From Sarocladium kiliense (Eukaryota; Ascomycota; Sordariomycetes; Hypocreales; Sarocladiaceae), in assembly GCA_030734395.1 (NCBI GenBank), contig JAUZTG010000029.1, positions 4,898,001-4,962,000 on the forward strand: a stretch of DNA of 64,000 bases. The letters run 5' to 3'. The notes below the pieces were generated by a model. The model worked only from the letters and a program-made list of their open reading frames with translations, had not been told where the DNA came from and did not search any database. Made by a program: the position numbers and the translations under genes. Below, piece by piece: positions 54,796 to 64,000 of the stretch. Position 1 is the first letter of the stretch, and each line of letters starts with the position of its first letter.

Positions 54796-55817
54796 TCATG
54801 ACTCTCCCTTGCTCAGCTCTCCCTTAGACTTCCAGATCTCATACTCAAAGTCCGGCTGGAACTCCGTATATAGCGTCTCCTGTATAATGTCAGCTTCTAA
54901 TTCTTCCACGAAGATATGGCACTCAGTATCACTTACGGGATCAGCGTTCACCTTGTGGGTGTACGCTGCTGCCTCATCACTGACAATCTTCTTCTCCAGC
55001 CCAGCAGCCTCCACCATCAACTGTACCTCACACGTCCTCTCCAAGGCAGTGAATAAATACGCCGCCTCATCCACCGTCCCGCCCGTCGTCAGAAGTCCAT
55101 GATTCTGCAAGAAGATTACCCTGCCTTTGTCACCAAGCGCCTCGACCAGCCTCCTCCCTTCGTCCTCCCCAAGCACCACCCCACCAAAGTCATCATATAC
55201 CGCCTGGATGCCGTAGAAGAGACAGGCATCTTGGTTGATGATATCGATTGGCTTGCCGAATGCTGACCAAGCTTTGCCAAAGCGGGAATGCATGTGGCAG
55301 GCGGCGTGGACGTCGGGGCGGGCGCGGTGAATGGCGCTGTGAATGACGAAGCCAGCGGCGTTGACAGCGACCTTGTTGCCCCCGATGACTTGGCCGTCCT
55401 CGTTAATCTGTACCATGTCGCTGGCTGTGAGCATACCGAAGTGTTTGCCCAATCTGTGAACAGATCAGTAAGTCTGCTATCCTTCCAAGCGTGAGGGGAA
55501 AAGAAAAGTCAATTCACATACGGGTTGATCCAGAAGGTGTCTGGGTCCACAGGATCGCGAACCGAGATGTGCCCAGCAGTGCCTTCCGTGAAGCCCTTGC
55601 GAGCAAACACTCTGAAAGCACCAGCCATATGTTCAAGTTGCCATTGACGCTTCTTGTAAAGGTCTGTGAACTTGGGAATGCCGGGGAACTCGTATCCGCC
55701 CGTGGACAAGGCCGCTACTGCATTCGAAGTAGTGCTGGCTGCAGGTGGCTGCGCTGAAAACAAAGACATGGCAGAATCGAGCTTTCGCTCTGCAGTCTGT
55801 GTTATGCTTGTAGACAT
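54796..55817 (-). CDS. Class II aldolase/adducin-family protein (298 residues)
   Basis: Three exons on the minus strand: 55522-55817, 54937-55453 and 54796-54879, with introns of 69 and 57 bases and consistent phases. The fold's zinc ligands are visible: H152-x-H154 in VHAACHMHSRFG and H217 in FLQNHGLLTTGG; GTAGHISVRDP near residue 85 is the phosphate/substrate loop. Such proteins are fuculose-1-phosphate aldolase relatives; the fungal group includes decarboxylases and uncharacterised aldolases. The start at MSTSITQTAER (55817) is preferred over an upstream in-frame ATG at 55919 because that extension looks like leader. It is convergent with the reductase gene (120 bases between stops), with which it may share a pathway (cleavage or formation of a 2-keto-4-hydroxy compound, inferred). 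Confidence 0.9.
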
Positions 55818-56654
55818 GGCCGTACTTGTGTGTGTATGACTTGAAGATCTCAGGTTGCTCGAGGTCGCAATCAACAGCTGTAGGTTATCGGGTGTGCGCC
55901 TCAAAGTTTTGGGAGCCAACGATGGGAAAGCGATAACAAGATTCAGCCTTCGAGACCTGGCTTATCAATATACCTCGAATAATTCTCCGATGGTAAGACC
56001 ATCAGATTTCTTCCAGAAGTGAGAAGGCATTGTGTTTCGCATGATCGCAATGATAGCTTTGTGGTATCCACTTGATGAGCGGCTTTTGTGTAGAAGCCTG
56101 ACGATCCCACCCACAGCTGCCGGCGTCGACTGCCTTGAGCACACCCTTCCTATCGTAATAGTCCATTTCGAGTCGCATCTCATCAGCACCATTGTAGCGG
56201 GCGTAAGAGCGCGGCACGGCGTGGTAAGAGATAGTGGTGGCGTTCAAGCCCTCCCTCGCCCTGGACTTCCCCCTTCCGACTCTCAATGGCGGATCCTCCA
56301 GCCTGCATCACACTAAGCAAAGGATCTTCGCATCCATCTCCGCCAAGATTGACCTGGACAGACTCGCCTCGACCAGATTGGAAATCCAAGGCGTGGCATG
56401 CATTTCCTAATCTGGCTCCGCAGGCGGAGGCCCATTTTGGAATTCCCGGCGGCGGGGCGGTGTGGGGCAACGCGGGAGGGACGCGGAAGCCGGAGCCCGA
56501 AGGCATCTGAGGATGTAGATGTAGATGTAAACTTGGTCTCAAGGCCATATCTCTTATTGTCCTAAGCAGATAACTGTTATCTTAAGTCTCGGCTCTGTCT
56601 TGAACTTTGAGTTTTGCCAGATTTGGACATTGACATTATCTCAACGCCAAAAAA
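55818..56654. other. Divergent intergenic region with unexplained ORF pieces
   Basis: 837 bases between the aldolase and aldehyde dehydrogenase starts, so both promoters lie here. Minus-strand frames at 56183-56548 and 56002-56286 look protein-like (the second contains NATTISYHAVPRSYARYNGA) but are in different frames, and I could not join them with credible splice sites. They may be a degraded gene or a chance product of GC-rich sequence. Confidence 0.3.
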
Positions 56655-58420
56655 ATGTCAACAACAGTGCCTCAGCTTCGGGATCCGTCCCTCTTCATTG
56701 GGAAGAACTACATCAATGATGAATGGGTTGACTCAACATCATCGAAAACATTCAATGTCTACGGTAAGTCAGTCACCTATGTTGAGAAATTGTCCCCTTC
56801 AAACACCCATGTTCAAGGCCGAGCTGACAACAGTCAGACCCTGCAACAGGGGCCATCATCGGCTCCTGTCCCGAATCCATCCCCGAAGATGCTGAAATCG
56901 CCGTCCAATCGGCGGCCGCTGCTCTTCCTGTCTGGAGGTCACGAACTGGACGAGATCGCTCAAGAGTTCTGCGCCGATGGTACGACTTGGTCCTCGAGAA
57001 CAAGGATGACCTCGCAACACTGATCACATGGGAGAACGGCAAGTCCAGGGCTGACGCCGCTGGGGAAGTCCTCTTCGCAGCAAGCTTCATCGAATGGTTC
57101 GCAGAAGAAGCGCCACGGATCTATGGTGATGTGATTGCCCATAGTCAGCCGAGCTTCAGAGTCTCTACATTGAAGGAACCGATTGGTGTATGCGGCCTCA
57201 TCACACCGTATGTTCCCAACTCCCTTTCTGGTCGAACGTTGCTTCTCACATTCATGATGTATATAGATGGAACTTCCCAGCCGCAATGGTCACTCGAAAA
57301 CTCGCCCCTGCCCTCGCCGCTGGCTGCACTTCTGTCCTCAAAACCGCCGGCGAAACCCCCTTCACAGCAAACGCCCTTCTCGTTCTCCTTTCCCGTACTG
57401 GTATCCCTCCCGGCGTCGTGAACTCCGTAACAGCGCTAGACAACACGCCCGCCATTGGCAAAGTCCTCTGCTCTTCCGACCTTGTCCGCAAAATCTCCTT
57501 CACAGGCTCAACTCGAGTGGGTAAGCTTCTGATGAGCCAATCGAGCGGAACCTTAAAGAAGCTAAGCCTAGAGCTTGGTGGGAATGCCCCTTTCATCGTG
57601 TTCAACGACGCAGATCTAGACTTAGCCGTCGCAGCGGCTGTGACAAGCAAATTCAAGTCTTCCGGTCAGACTTGTGTGTGCTCGAACCGGATCTTTGTGC
57701 AGAAGGGGGTTCATGACGAGTTTTTGAAGAGACTAACGGAAGCTGTGGCGCAATTCTGTACTGGGTCTGGCTTTGATGAGAAGACTACTCATGGGCCTTT
57801 GATCTCCGCTGCCTCTGTTGACAGGTTGGGAGCTCTTGTAAAAGAGGCCACCGAGGCCGGAGCGAAGGTCCTAGTCGGTGGCTCACCACTAAGCGACAAA
57901 GGTGAAGAGCCACATATTAATCTCTTCCTAATCAGCAGACAATCGACACTGACACTGTGTTCCAGGTCCCAACTTCTTCGCTCCAACCATCATCAGCGAC
58001 GTCACCCCCTCCATGCGCCTCGTCCGCGAAGAGATCTTCGGCCCCATCGCCCCAATCTTCAGCTTCGACGACGAAGAGTCCATCATCCAAACCGCCAACA
58101 AGTGCGACGTCGGCCTCGCCTCTTACATCTTCACACAAGACCTAAGCCGCGCGACTAGAATCACGGAACAGCTCCAGTTCGGAATGGTTGCTGTGAATAG
58201 CGGTGTCGTTTCCGATGCAGCTGCTCCGTAAGTAAAATTCCCTTTTTTCGTCATGTAGAGTCTTTTGTATGAGGCATAGCAGCTAACTGTGTCAAGATTT
58301 GGTGGAGTCAAGCACTCTGGTCTTGGTAGAGAGGGGAGTAAGTACGGTATTGAGGATTATCTGCATATTAAGACGGTGGTATTGGGTAATATCAACGTGA
58401 CACATCGCGCGCTTTTATAG
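56655..58420 (+). CDS. NAD(P) aldehyde dehydrogenase, succinate-semialdehyde-dehydrogenase-like (499 residues)
   Basis: Five exons: 56655-56763, 56838-57207, 57267-57901, 57966-58227 and 58297-58420; all junctions keep the frame. ALDH superfamily landmarks are complete: TPWNFPAAMVTRKLAPALAAG, SFTGSTRVGK, general base E262 in LELGGNAPFIVF, nucleophile C296 in SSGQTCVCSNR, and EEIFGP with a C-terminal FGGVKHSGLGREGSKYGIEDYL. The spacing and motifs match the succinate semialdehyde dehydrogenase / UGA2 group, which oxidises short semialdehydes in GABA breakdown. One oddity is LKTAGETP where KPAEETP (or similar) is usual. With an amine oxidase fusion nearby, it could oxidise the aldehyde that enzyme forms. 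Cytosolic or mitochondrial; no convincing presequence. Confidence 0.93.
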
Positions 58421-59014
58421 AGAATCGACGTCTCTTTTGCCAACGCTTGTCAGATCACATTCCGCTGTTACAGATCCCAAAGCCTTCTTCAGCATCAGCG
58501 GCAAAGCAGAGAAAGGCTTGATCCTTTCTCCGAAAACTAATTTCCCGTCCTTTCTTCTGCCACAATCTGCTCTGTGTCAGGCCACCAACTGAACAGGGGG
58601 TAGAACGGTGAGATCAAAATACGTTGAGCAAGGTGTCAGCCACGGCGCAGTAGCTCAAGTCTCCCGAAGGAGGCCTGGAAAAGAAGGGGGTACGCCCAGA
58701 GAGATTCAGCATAGTTGGTCATCGGAAGGGACCTCATAGGCCTCTTACGGGGATGTTCAGGGAGCTTTTGAGATCATTTGCGATCAGCCTCTATGATCTC
58801 AACCAGTAACCAGTCACGCCGTTCTCATGCTTCTCGTGCATCATAGTTGAACACAAAGGAAAGTGTAGCATTGGTTCGACGAGAAGCCCTGCATGAATGC
58901 CTGCATGAAAAGACAGCTCTCGTGTTGATGTACAAATATCACCTACAACTCCGGATATCATCCCTTCCACCTATCCCATAATATACAGAACCGCCTCTCG
59001 CGCACTCCCATTCC
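58421..59014. other. Convergent intergenic region
   Basis: 594 bases between the stops of the aldehyde dehydrogenase and PEX16 genes. It should contain both 3' untranslated regions. No RNA gene, repeat or ORF of note is seen. Confidence 0.55.
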
Positions 59015-60271
59015 TCAAGCACTCGTGGCAAAATAATAATTATCCCACAGATACTCATAGTCGTCCAAGATACCTGCCACGAAACCAGGCATCTTCCCGC
59101 TGACCTTCCTCACCACGCCCTTGGTTACATTCTCGTAGAACGCTCCTCTCATAGCCCACCAGCCCATCGCCCAGCCTCTTCTATCCCATTCGTCCCTCTC
59201 CAGTGCCGTCGCCCGAAGGCTTCTGTCGCGGAGCTGTCGGGCTGCTAATTCGGTAGCTACGCCGATGAGCCATGGTGTCCAAGCGTAGCGTGAGGAGGAA
59301 GAGGAGGTGCGTGAGCGCGCAAGTGCTAGAGCATAGAGGAGGGGTGTGAGGATGTGGAGGACTTCAGCGGCGTGTGAGGAGCCACGGAGGCGGTTGAGAA
59401 GTTTGAACGCGGGTTTGATGTCGTCGGCGGTGAGGACGCGGGAGAGGAGGTAGCCGCTGATGTCGCCGGGATTAGGGAGCGAAGGGAGTGATGCGCCCGT
59501 GCGGGGCATAGTCCATTCTCGCTCGTGGGGAGGGATGTTGTTGTTCGCATTGGATGAAGACGCGCTGCCAGTAGCAGATCTATCCACGATGGTGCCGTGC
59601 GCGTCCACTTCGTCCATCAACTCGCTCTCACTCCTCGCCACATCGTCAGCGTCCTCTACTTCAGCCTCGTCCGCCGACGAGTCTTCCGGCACGGGCTCTC
59701 TCTCCGGCAGTACCGGCGAGACCAATGGTCTTGAACGCGTGACTCGCAGTAATATCAATCGGCACATTGCTTTGATTGCCTCCAGGAGAACCACAACGCC
59801 CCATCGTTTGCGCTCTCCACCCTTGCGCTTGGCCGCCATTTCACACAAGAGCTCTGTGTATACGACCATCTGTAAAAGCAGCGCCACGCGGCGGTAGGTC
59901 TTGCTTCGAGCCGTCCAAAACTTGGTGTATCGCGCATGAGCCGTCGGCGCAGGTGTTGGCGACGGAGCGGGGCTCCCTGCTCGACTCGAGAGTGGTGGCA
60001 GGTCTGTAACGACGCGACGAAGAAGTGTATCATGATACAAAGACAGCAACTGCACGCCTGAATGGATAGACTCGGATGCGATCTCAGCGTCTCGGAAGCG
60101 ACCTGGGATGATGTATGTGAGACTTCGAAGGGCGCTCTCGATCTGTGAGACTTGGCCGGCGTTCTTCGCGATAAAGTCGTCGTACATAGCGAGGCAACGA
60201 GGAGGTAGTGAGAGTATTTGGCCGAGAGATGGCTTGGAGGCCGTGGGCTTGGGTGTCGTAGGGGATGCCAT
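59015..60271 (-). CDS. PEX16: Peroxin-16, peroxisomal membrane protein (418 residues)
   Basis: Intronless. The protein matches fungal PEX16 in organisation: an N-terminal helical region (MYDDFIAKNAGQVSQIESALRSLTYIIPGRF), a central KTYRRVALLLQMVVYTELLCEM and WGVVVLLEAIKAMCRLILL hydrophobic segments, an acidic variable loop (about residues 195-235) and a conserved C-terminus (ISGYLLSRVLTADDIKPAFKLLNRL; PWLIGVATELAARQLR; FVAGILDDYEYLWDNYYF). Pex16 acts in peroxisomal membrane protein insertion and peroxisome formation from the ER; in ascomycetes it also supports Woronin bodies and secondary metabolism. A run of 14 G lies just upstream of the ATG in the leader. Confidence 0.93.
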   Translation of the reverse strand: MASPTTPKPTASKPSLGQILSLPPRCLAMYDDFIAKNAGQVSQIESALRSLTYIIPGRFRDAEIASESIHSGVQLLSLYHDTLLRRVVTDLPPLSSRAGSPAPSPTPAPTAHARYTKFWTARSKTYRRVALLLQMVVYTELLCEMAAKRKGGERKRWGVVVLLEAIKAMCRLILLRVTRSRPLVSPVLPEREPVPEDSSADEAEVEDADDVARSESELMDEVDAHGTIVDRSATGSASSSNANNNIPPHEREWTMPRTGASLPSLPNPGDISGYLLSRVLTADDIKPAFKLLNRLRGSSHAAEVLHILTPLLYALALARSRTSSSSSRYAWTPWLIGVATELAARQLRDRSLRATALERDEWDRRGWAMGWWAMRGAFYENVTKGVVRKVSGKMPGFVAGILDDYEYLWDNYYFATSA

Positions 60272-60828
60272 GGCTGTGGATGATGGGGGGGGGGGGGGCT
60301 GGCGGGTGTCCCCGCGACCTCTTGACGTCGATGTATCTGCTATGTGTCCTGTGCAGTGGAAGTGGCCAATGTGACTTCTTGGGTCAGCGCGCAGTTGCGC
60401 ACCCGATGCGATGAGGGCTGCAAAGAAATGAGGGTAATATTGATGGCGAAAGCGATGGATGGATGGTTCAAGCGTTGGGCCGGAAGCAGGTCATAGATCA
60501 GCTGGGGAAGCTCAACCTGGGGCCGGGCTTGAACCGAGGCCGAGGCGCGTCGGCACATGACATGCTCACACCGGACTACCCTACACCATCGTCAACGTCG
60601 CCGCTTGTCTCCACCACTGGTCACTCAATGCACCAGAAAATGAGATAAACGTTTCAGTTCAACTCCACGTCGCATCCTGGTCCGAGACACATTTCCTCTT
60701 GAAACAGAGACCTCTCATCAGTGTTCATCCAAAATCCTCCAGGCAGGACCAAATGCTGGCCATTTGATTGCCCGTCGCTCATTTCCTTTGCTTCTCGCCT
60801 CCGTTTCCTCAGTTTGAGATACATCACC
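60272..60828. promoter_or_regulatory. Divergent promoter between PEX16 and the spermidine-synthase-fold gene
   Basis: 557 bases separating two ATGs. It contains the 14-base poly(G) run at 60285-60298 close to the PEX16 start (length may be uncertain) and a C/T-rich leader just before the other gene's ATG. No other element is recognised. Confidence 0.5.
60285..60298. repeat. Poly(G) run, 14 bases
   Basis: Fourteen consecutive G on the plus strand (C on the PEX16 coding strand) 14 bases upstream of the PEX16 ATG. In mRNA it would be a C-tract in the leader. Homopolymer length should be treated with caution. Confidence 0.8.
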
Positions 60829-62686
60829 ATGGCTGCAAAGAAGTCAGTCGACAAAGCGCCTTCGGCACGCGCTCCAACGCCAGGGGAGGGCCTCAACCGC
60901 CAGCGGTTCGAGAAGGAGCTTCAGAACCTCGCTAAGAAGGCGAAAGAGGATGCGAACAGCTCCAAGTCGGTAGAGCAGAGCAAGGTCTTCATGCGCAGCG
61001 CCTTGCTCATCGGTATCCTTGGTATTTACGCAGTCATCTCTCAGAAGGCCATGTCGCCCGTCTATGGAGAGATTCCCGCGTCGTTGAACCATACGAAGCT
61101 GCTCATGGGCGGCTGCTTTATCGGTTGGGCTGGCAACTTGTTCCTGAGAAACTATATGTCGATCAAGGCCGTGCAGGTGTTGCCGTTTGTTGCGGCGTAC
61201 ATCCCCGTCGCCCAGTTCTACCTGTACTCATACAGTCAGCGCTTGGGTATCTTCTGGGGCCCAATCGTCACCGAGTCGTTGACACTGGTCCCTCTGTGCA
61301 TTCTGACAGCATCTGCAGTTGCTGATCTCATGGAGCATGCAGATCTGAGCAGTCTCCCGGACTTTATCGCTGATGCCGCGCCAGGGCTGGGTTCGTGGGG
61401 GTTCTTCAAACTCACGAGACATGCGGCGGACCATTATCTTCGCATTCATGCTGGCAGGGGCTTTCTCTACACTCGCATGGGCATAGAAGCTGCTCTGAGC
61501 TGTGTCTACACGGCGGCTTCGCCTTCGAAGTTCTGGGTGCTCATCATGCCGGCGATGATGCATCTTGCGTCTTTGAACACTCACGTCATGGCCCCTGCCA
61601 CAACCACTCGCCTTAACAACACGCTGCAGGCAGAAGGATGGTTGCTTCTTGATCGGAAGGAGTCTTTGACCGGATACATTTCTGTCATTGAGAGTCTTGA
61701 GAGGGGATTCCGTGTGATGCGCTGTGATCACAGCTTGCTCGGCGGCGAATGGGTTACGCTAGAGGGCCAGCCAATCCGGGAGCCGATCTATGGTGTCTTC
61801 GTTATGCTGGAAGGCGTGAGGCTCGTAAAGAGGGAGGTCCGGGTGCCAGACAAGGATGCGACAGCCTTGGTGATGTATGCAGCCGCCCTCATGAACTCAA
61901 CCTGACAAAGAGCTAATAAGCGACAGTGGCCTGGGCATTGGCACAACACCATCAGCGCTTGTCGCGCACGGTATTGACACTACAGTTGTGGAGATCGATC
62001 CTGTGGTGCACGAATTTGCCGACAAGTACTTCGGTCTACAGGAGAACAATATCCCAGTGCTGCAAGATGCCGTCAAGTACACCGCTCATCTTGCAAATCA
62101 GTCCACGACTTACGATTACATCGTGCACGATGTGTTCACGGGTGGCGCAGAGCCTGTCAATCTCTTCACACTGGAGTTTCTCCAAGGTCTCAGCTCTCTC
62201 CTCAAGCCCGATGGTGTCATCGCAATCGTGAGTCTCTACCCCTTCAAGCTCTAGTTGTACTTCCATGCTCACCACTACATCTAGAACTACGCCGGTGATC
62301 TCTCCCGGCCAGCACCAAAGATCATCGTCAACACCATCAACGAGGTCTTCCCCACGTGTCGTATCTTCCGTGAGAGCCCACCGGACGCCTCTGTCCTTGA
62401 GGCTGCCAAGATGGACTTCACCAACATGGTAATCTTCTGCAAGAAGACCGAAACCCCGTTGACGTTCAGACACCCTGTTGTTGAGGACTTCCTGCGTAGT
62501 CGAGCGCGTCAGATGTTCTTGGAGCCAAAGCACGAAATCATGGAGACAGAGCTCTACGGAGAGGATGTTGGAATTCTGATGCGGAATAACACGGAGGTGG
62601 TCACAAAATGGCATGAGTCCAGCGCGGTGGGACATTGGGCTGTGATGAGGACGGTGCTTCCTCCAAGGATCTGGGAGCTTTGGTAA
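60829..62686 (+). CDS. Membrane protein with spermidine/spermine synthase-fold methyltransferase domain (582 residues)
   Basis: Three exons: 60829-61874, 61927-62227 and 62285-62686. The N-terminal third has a basic start, then several hydrophobic segments (about residues 60-230: SALLIGILGIYAVIS, LLMGGCFIGWAGNLFL, VLPFVAAYIPVAQFYLYSY and others). The C-terminal half has the spermidine-synthase-like Rossmann core: ALVIGLGIGTTPSALVAHG, VVEIDPVVHEFA, LQDAVKY and YDYIVHDVFTGGAEP. This membrane-plus-SpeE-fold architecture occurs in a widespread but uncharacterised fungal family; whether it makes polyamines is doubtful because the soluble enzyme is normally separate. The start ATG is chosen after a long C/T leader; the upstream in-frame ATG at 60721 precedes leader-like residues. 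Confidence 0.9.
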
Positions 62687-62743
62687 TCTGGATCTAGAGA
62701 CGAAGTCACGACTTCTCATAATCTCTAGTGTCTTAGAGTATAT

Positions 62744-63579
62744 TCAGTTCTCCTTATTTGCTGCCGCCGCAATGCAGTGCTCGTTGTTGTCCTTGTTCGA
62801 ATCCTGGATGTACTCAGCCGCATAGCTAGGGAACTCAACCCTGTTGTATGGGCTAGCCACGGGCTCTCCGAAGGTCTGGTGAATCGGGACAACACCCGTC
62901 CAGATGGTGTTGAGGGCGGACTCATTCTCCATATCATGCTTATCGTCACTAGCCTGTCCATCCCTGAACTTAGCGCTGCCTGACTCGATCTTGATCTTGA
63001 GCACGCTCGTGCTCTGCATCTCTGCACCCAACGGCGGCAACCTGGTATTGTTCCAGCGACCAGGCATGAAGCCATCGGTGATGAGCTCCAAAGCATACAG
63101 TTTCTCCTCCTGGTCCTCTACAGTGGTGGCGTGGCCGAACAGTACAGCAGAGCGGTAGTTGTAGCTGTGATTGAAGGCGGAAAGGGCGAGGACGTATCCG
63201 TCGACGTAGGAAGCCGAGACGCACATTGGAAGGCCTTCGGGAGAACGCGCGATGTTCATGACGCGAGAAGAGACGTAACCATGGACGTAGAGATCAAGAG
63301 GGTCAGAGACGGAGGAGGATGGTCGGGCGAAAGAACCCATCTGACCGATCATAGGCAGGATGGTTGGGAAGGACGAGCCTGGGGGGTTGAAGGAGATGTG
63401 AAGGAGAGAGCATGAGTTAATGAGGTTGTGAATAGTTTTGAGGGCATAGATGGCTGTGAACGGTCAGCCAGATAGATATGATGTGGGAACTGGGGCTTCC
63501 AGAGGCGCTGACCTCTTTCATTGTGACGTTTGACGGTGTTGTTAGCATCCTTGGGATATTCGAGCTCGTAGCGACCCAT
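62744..63579 (-). CDS. Pyridoxamine 5'-phosphate oxidase-like flavin-binding protein (258 residues)
   Basis: Two exons on the minus strand: 63513-63579 and 62744-63453 (59-base intron). The sequence begins MGRYELEYPKDANNTVKRHNERA and continues IHNLINSCSLLHISFNPPG, PTILPMIGQMGSF, YVHGYVSSRVMNIAR, CVSASYVDGYVLALSAFNHSYNYRSAVLFG, the order seen in fungal FMN-binding split-barrel proteins annotated as pyridoxamine phosphate oxidase or 5-nitroimidazole-resistance-like. They bind flavin or heme, and most have no assigned substrate. The C-terminal part has WTGVVPIHQTFGEPVASPYN, also typical. The tail (about 30 residues, N/E/A/K-rich) is variable. It ends 57 bases from the stop of the convergent SpeE-fold gene. 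Confidence 0.9.
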
Positions 63580-64000
63580 GGTGACGAATGTTGTAAGTGG
63601 TTAATAAGACTGCCAGGGCTTGATACTTCTGCCACGCAAGCATACAGCATGGCATGCTTCTGGTGGGAGATATTTATAGTAGAAGAAGAAGTTACGTGAA
63701 GCCACGGGAGATAAGGCTAGTCAATATTCGTCTTGAGTCACGGAGAGGGCGCGCCAGCGGCATCGGACAACTCAAGTGCGACAGTTTGTAATGGCCATGC
63801 GATTGATGGGCTGCGGGGAGACCGTGGCTTGCACGGGTCGGGGCTAGCTGCGAAGCTACTGCACCGTAGAGAGGCGATTGCTGCGGCGTGTTTCCTCTTT
63901 TGTCTATTCCGTTGGTCTGCGATGTAAGTCAGCGATGACGACCTGCATCTCGTTTACAATGCGATGGCACTTTGAAAGGGCAGACCTTGGAACTTTTGAG
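63580..64000. other. Right-edge non-coding sequence
   Basis: 421 bases upstream of the flavin-binding-protein gene. No gene recognised; it should carry that gene's promoter and perhaps the start of a gene outside the window. Confidence 0.45.

Overview
The window is nuclear DNA of a filamentous ascomycete (Pezizomycotina, perhaps a dothideomycete; the class is a guess). The evidence is short GT-AG introns of about 50-140 bases, Zn2Cys6 regulators, a fungal PEX16, an acetamidase-type amidase, a fungal NCS1 permease and clustered oxidoreductases. No tRNA, rRNA, CRISPR array, transposase or viral gene was recognised. All splice sites were placed by hand from frame, consensus and family continuity.

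Layout. 1-18 kb holds scattered housekeeping or lineage-restricted genes: a small conserved protein (1774-2374), a metallophosphoesterase with an in-frame TGA (3027-4061), a 609-residue unknown protein (6279-8108), a coiled-coil protein (9276-10274), a small secreted Kex2-type repeat precursor (10616-11022), two overlapping helical ORFs (12721-13424) and a glutamine-rich C2H2 protein with a long pyrimidine-rich leader (15294-17387). 18.4-24.5 kb has no gene I can support. 24.5-32.5 kb carries a Zn2Cys6 regulator divergent from an amidase, followed by an MFS transporter, a plausible amide-utilisation set.

32.7-46 kb is a compact eight-gene cluster: beta-lactamase/transesterase-like hydrolase, SDR, Baeyer-Villiger-type monooxygenase, Dabb-domain protein, second paralogous SDR, glyoxalase-fold protein, Zn2Cys6 regulator and P450. 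Every intergenic promoter in it contains CCGA cores, mostly as direct repeats spaced exactly 10 bases apart, which suggests one pathway-specific regulator, perhaps the one in the cluster. No polyketide synthase, NRPS or terpene cyclase lies in the window, so the pathway is either tailoring of a scaffold made elsewhere or catabolism.

47.2-58.4 kb looks like a catabolic neighbourhood: NCS1 permease, FMN 2-hydroxyacid oxidase, Rid-like/amine oxidase fusion, ketopantoate-reductase-like protein, class II aldolase and aldehyde dehydrogenase. 59-63.6 kb returns to conserved genes: PEX16, a membrane spermidine-synthase-fold protein and a pyridoxamine-phosphate-oxidase-like flavoprotein.

Most notable observations: (1) the 10-base-phased CCGA promoter code delimiting the 13-kb cluster; (2) the uncharacterised Kex2-processed repeat peptide precursor; (3) a TGA replacing the expected Cys codon directly before the metal-binding GHIH motif of an otherwise intact phosphoesterase.
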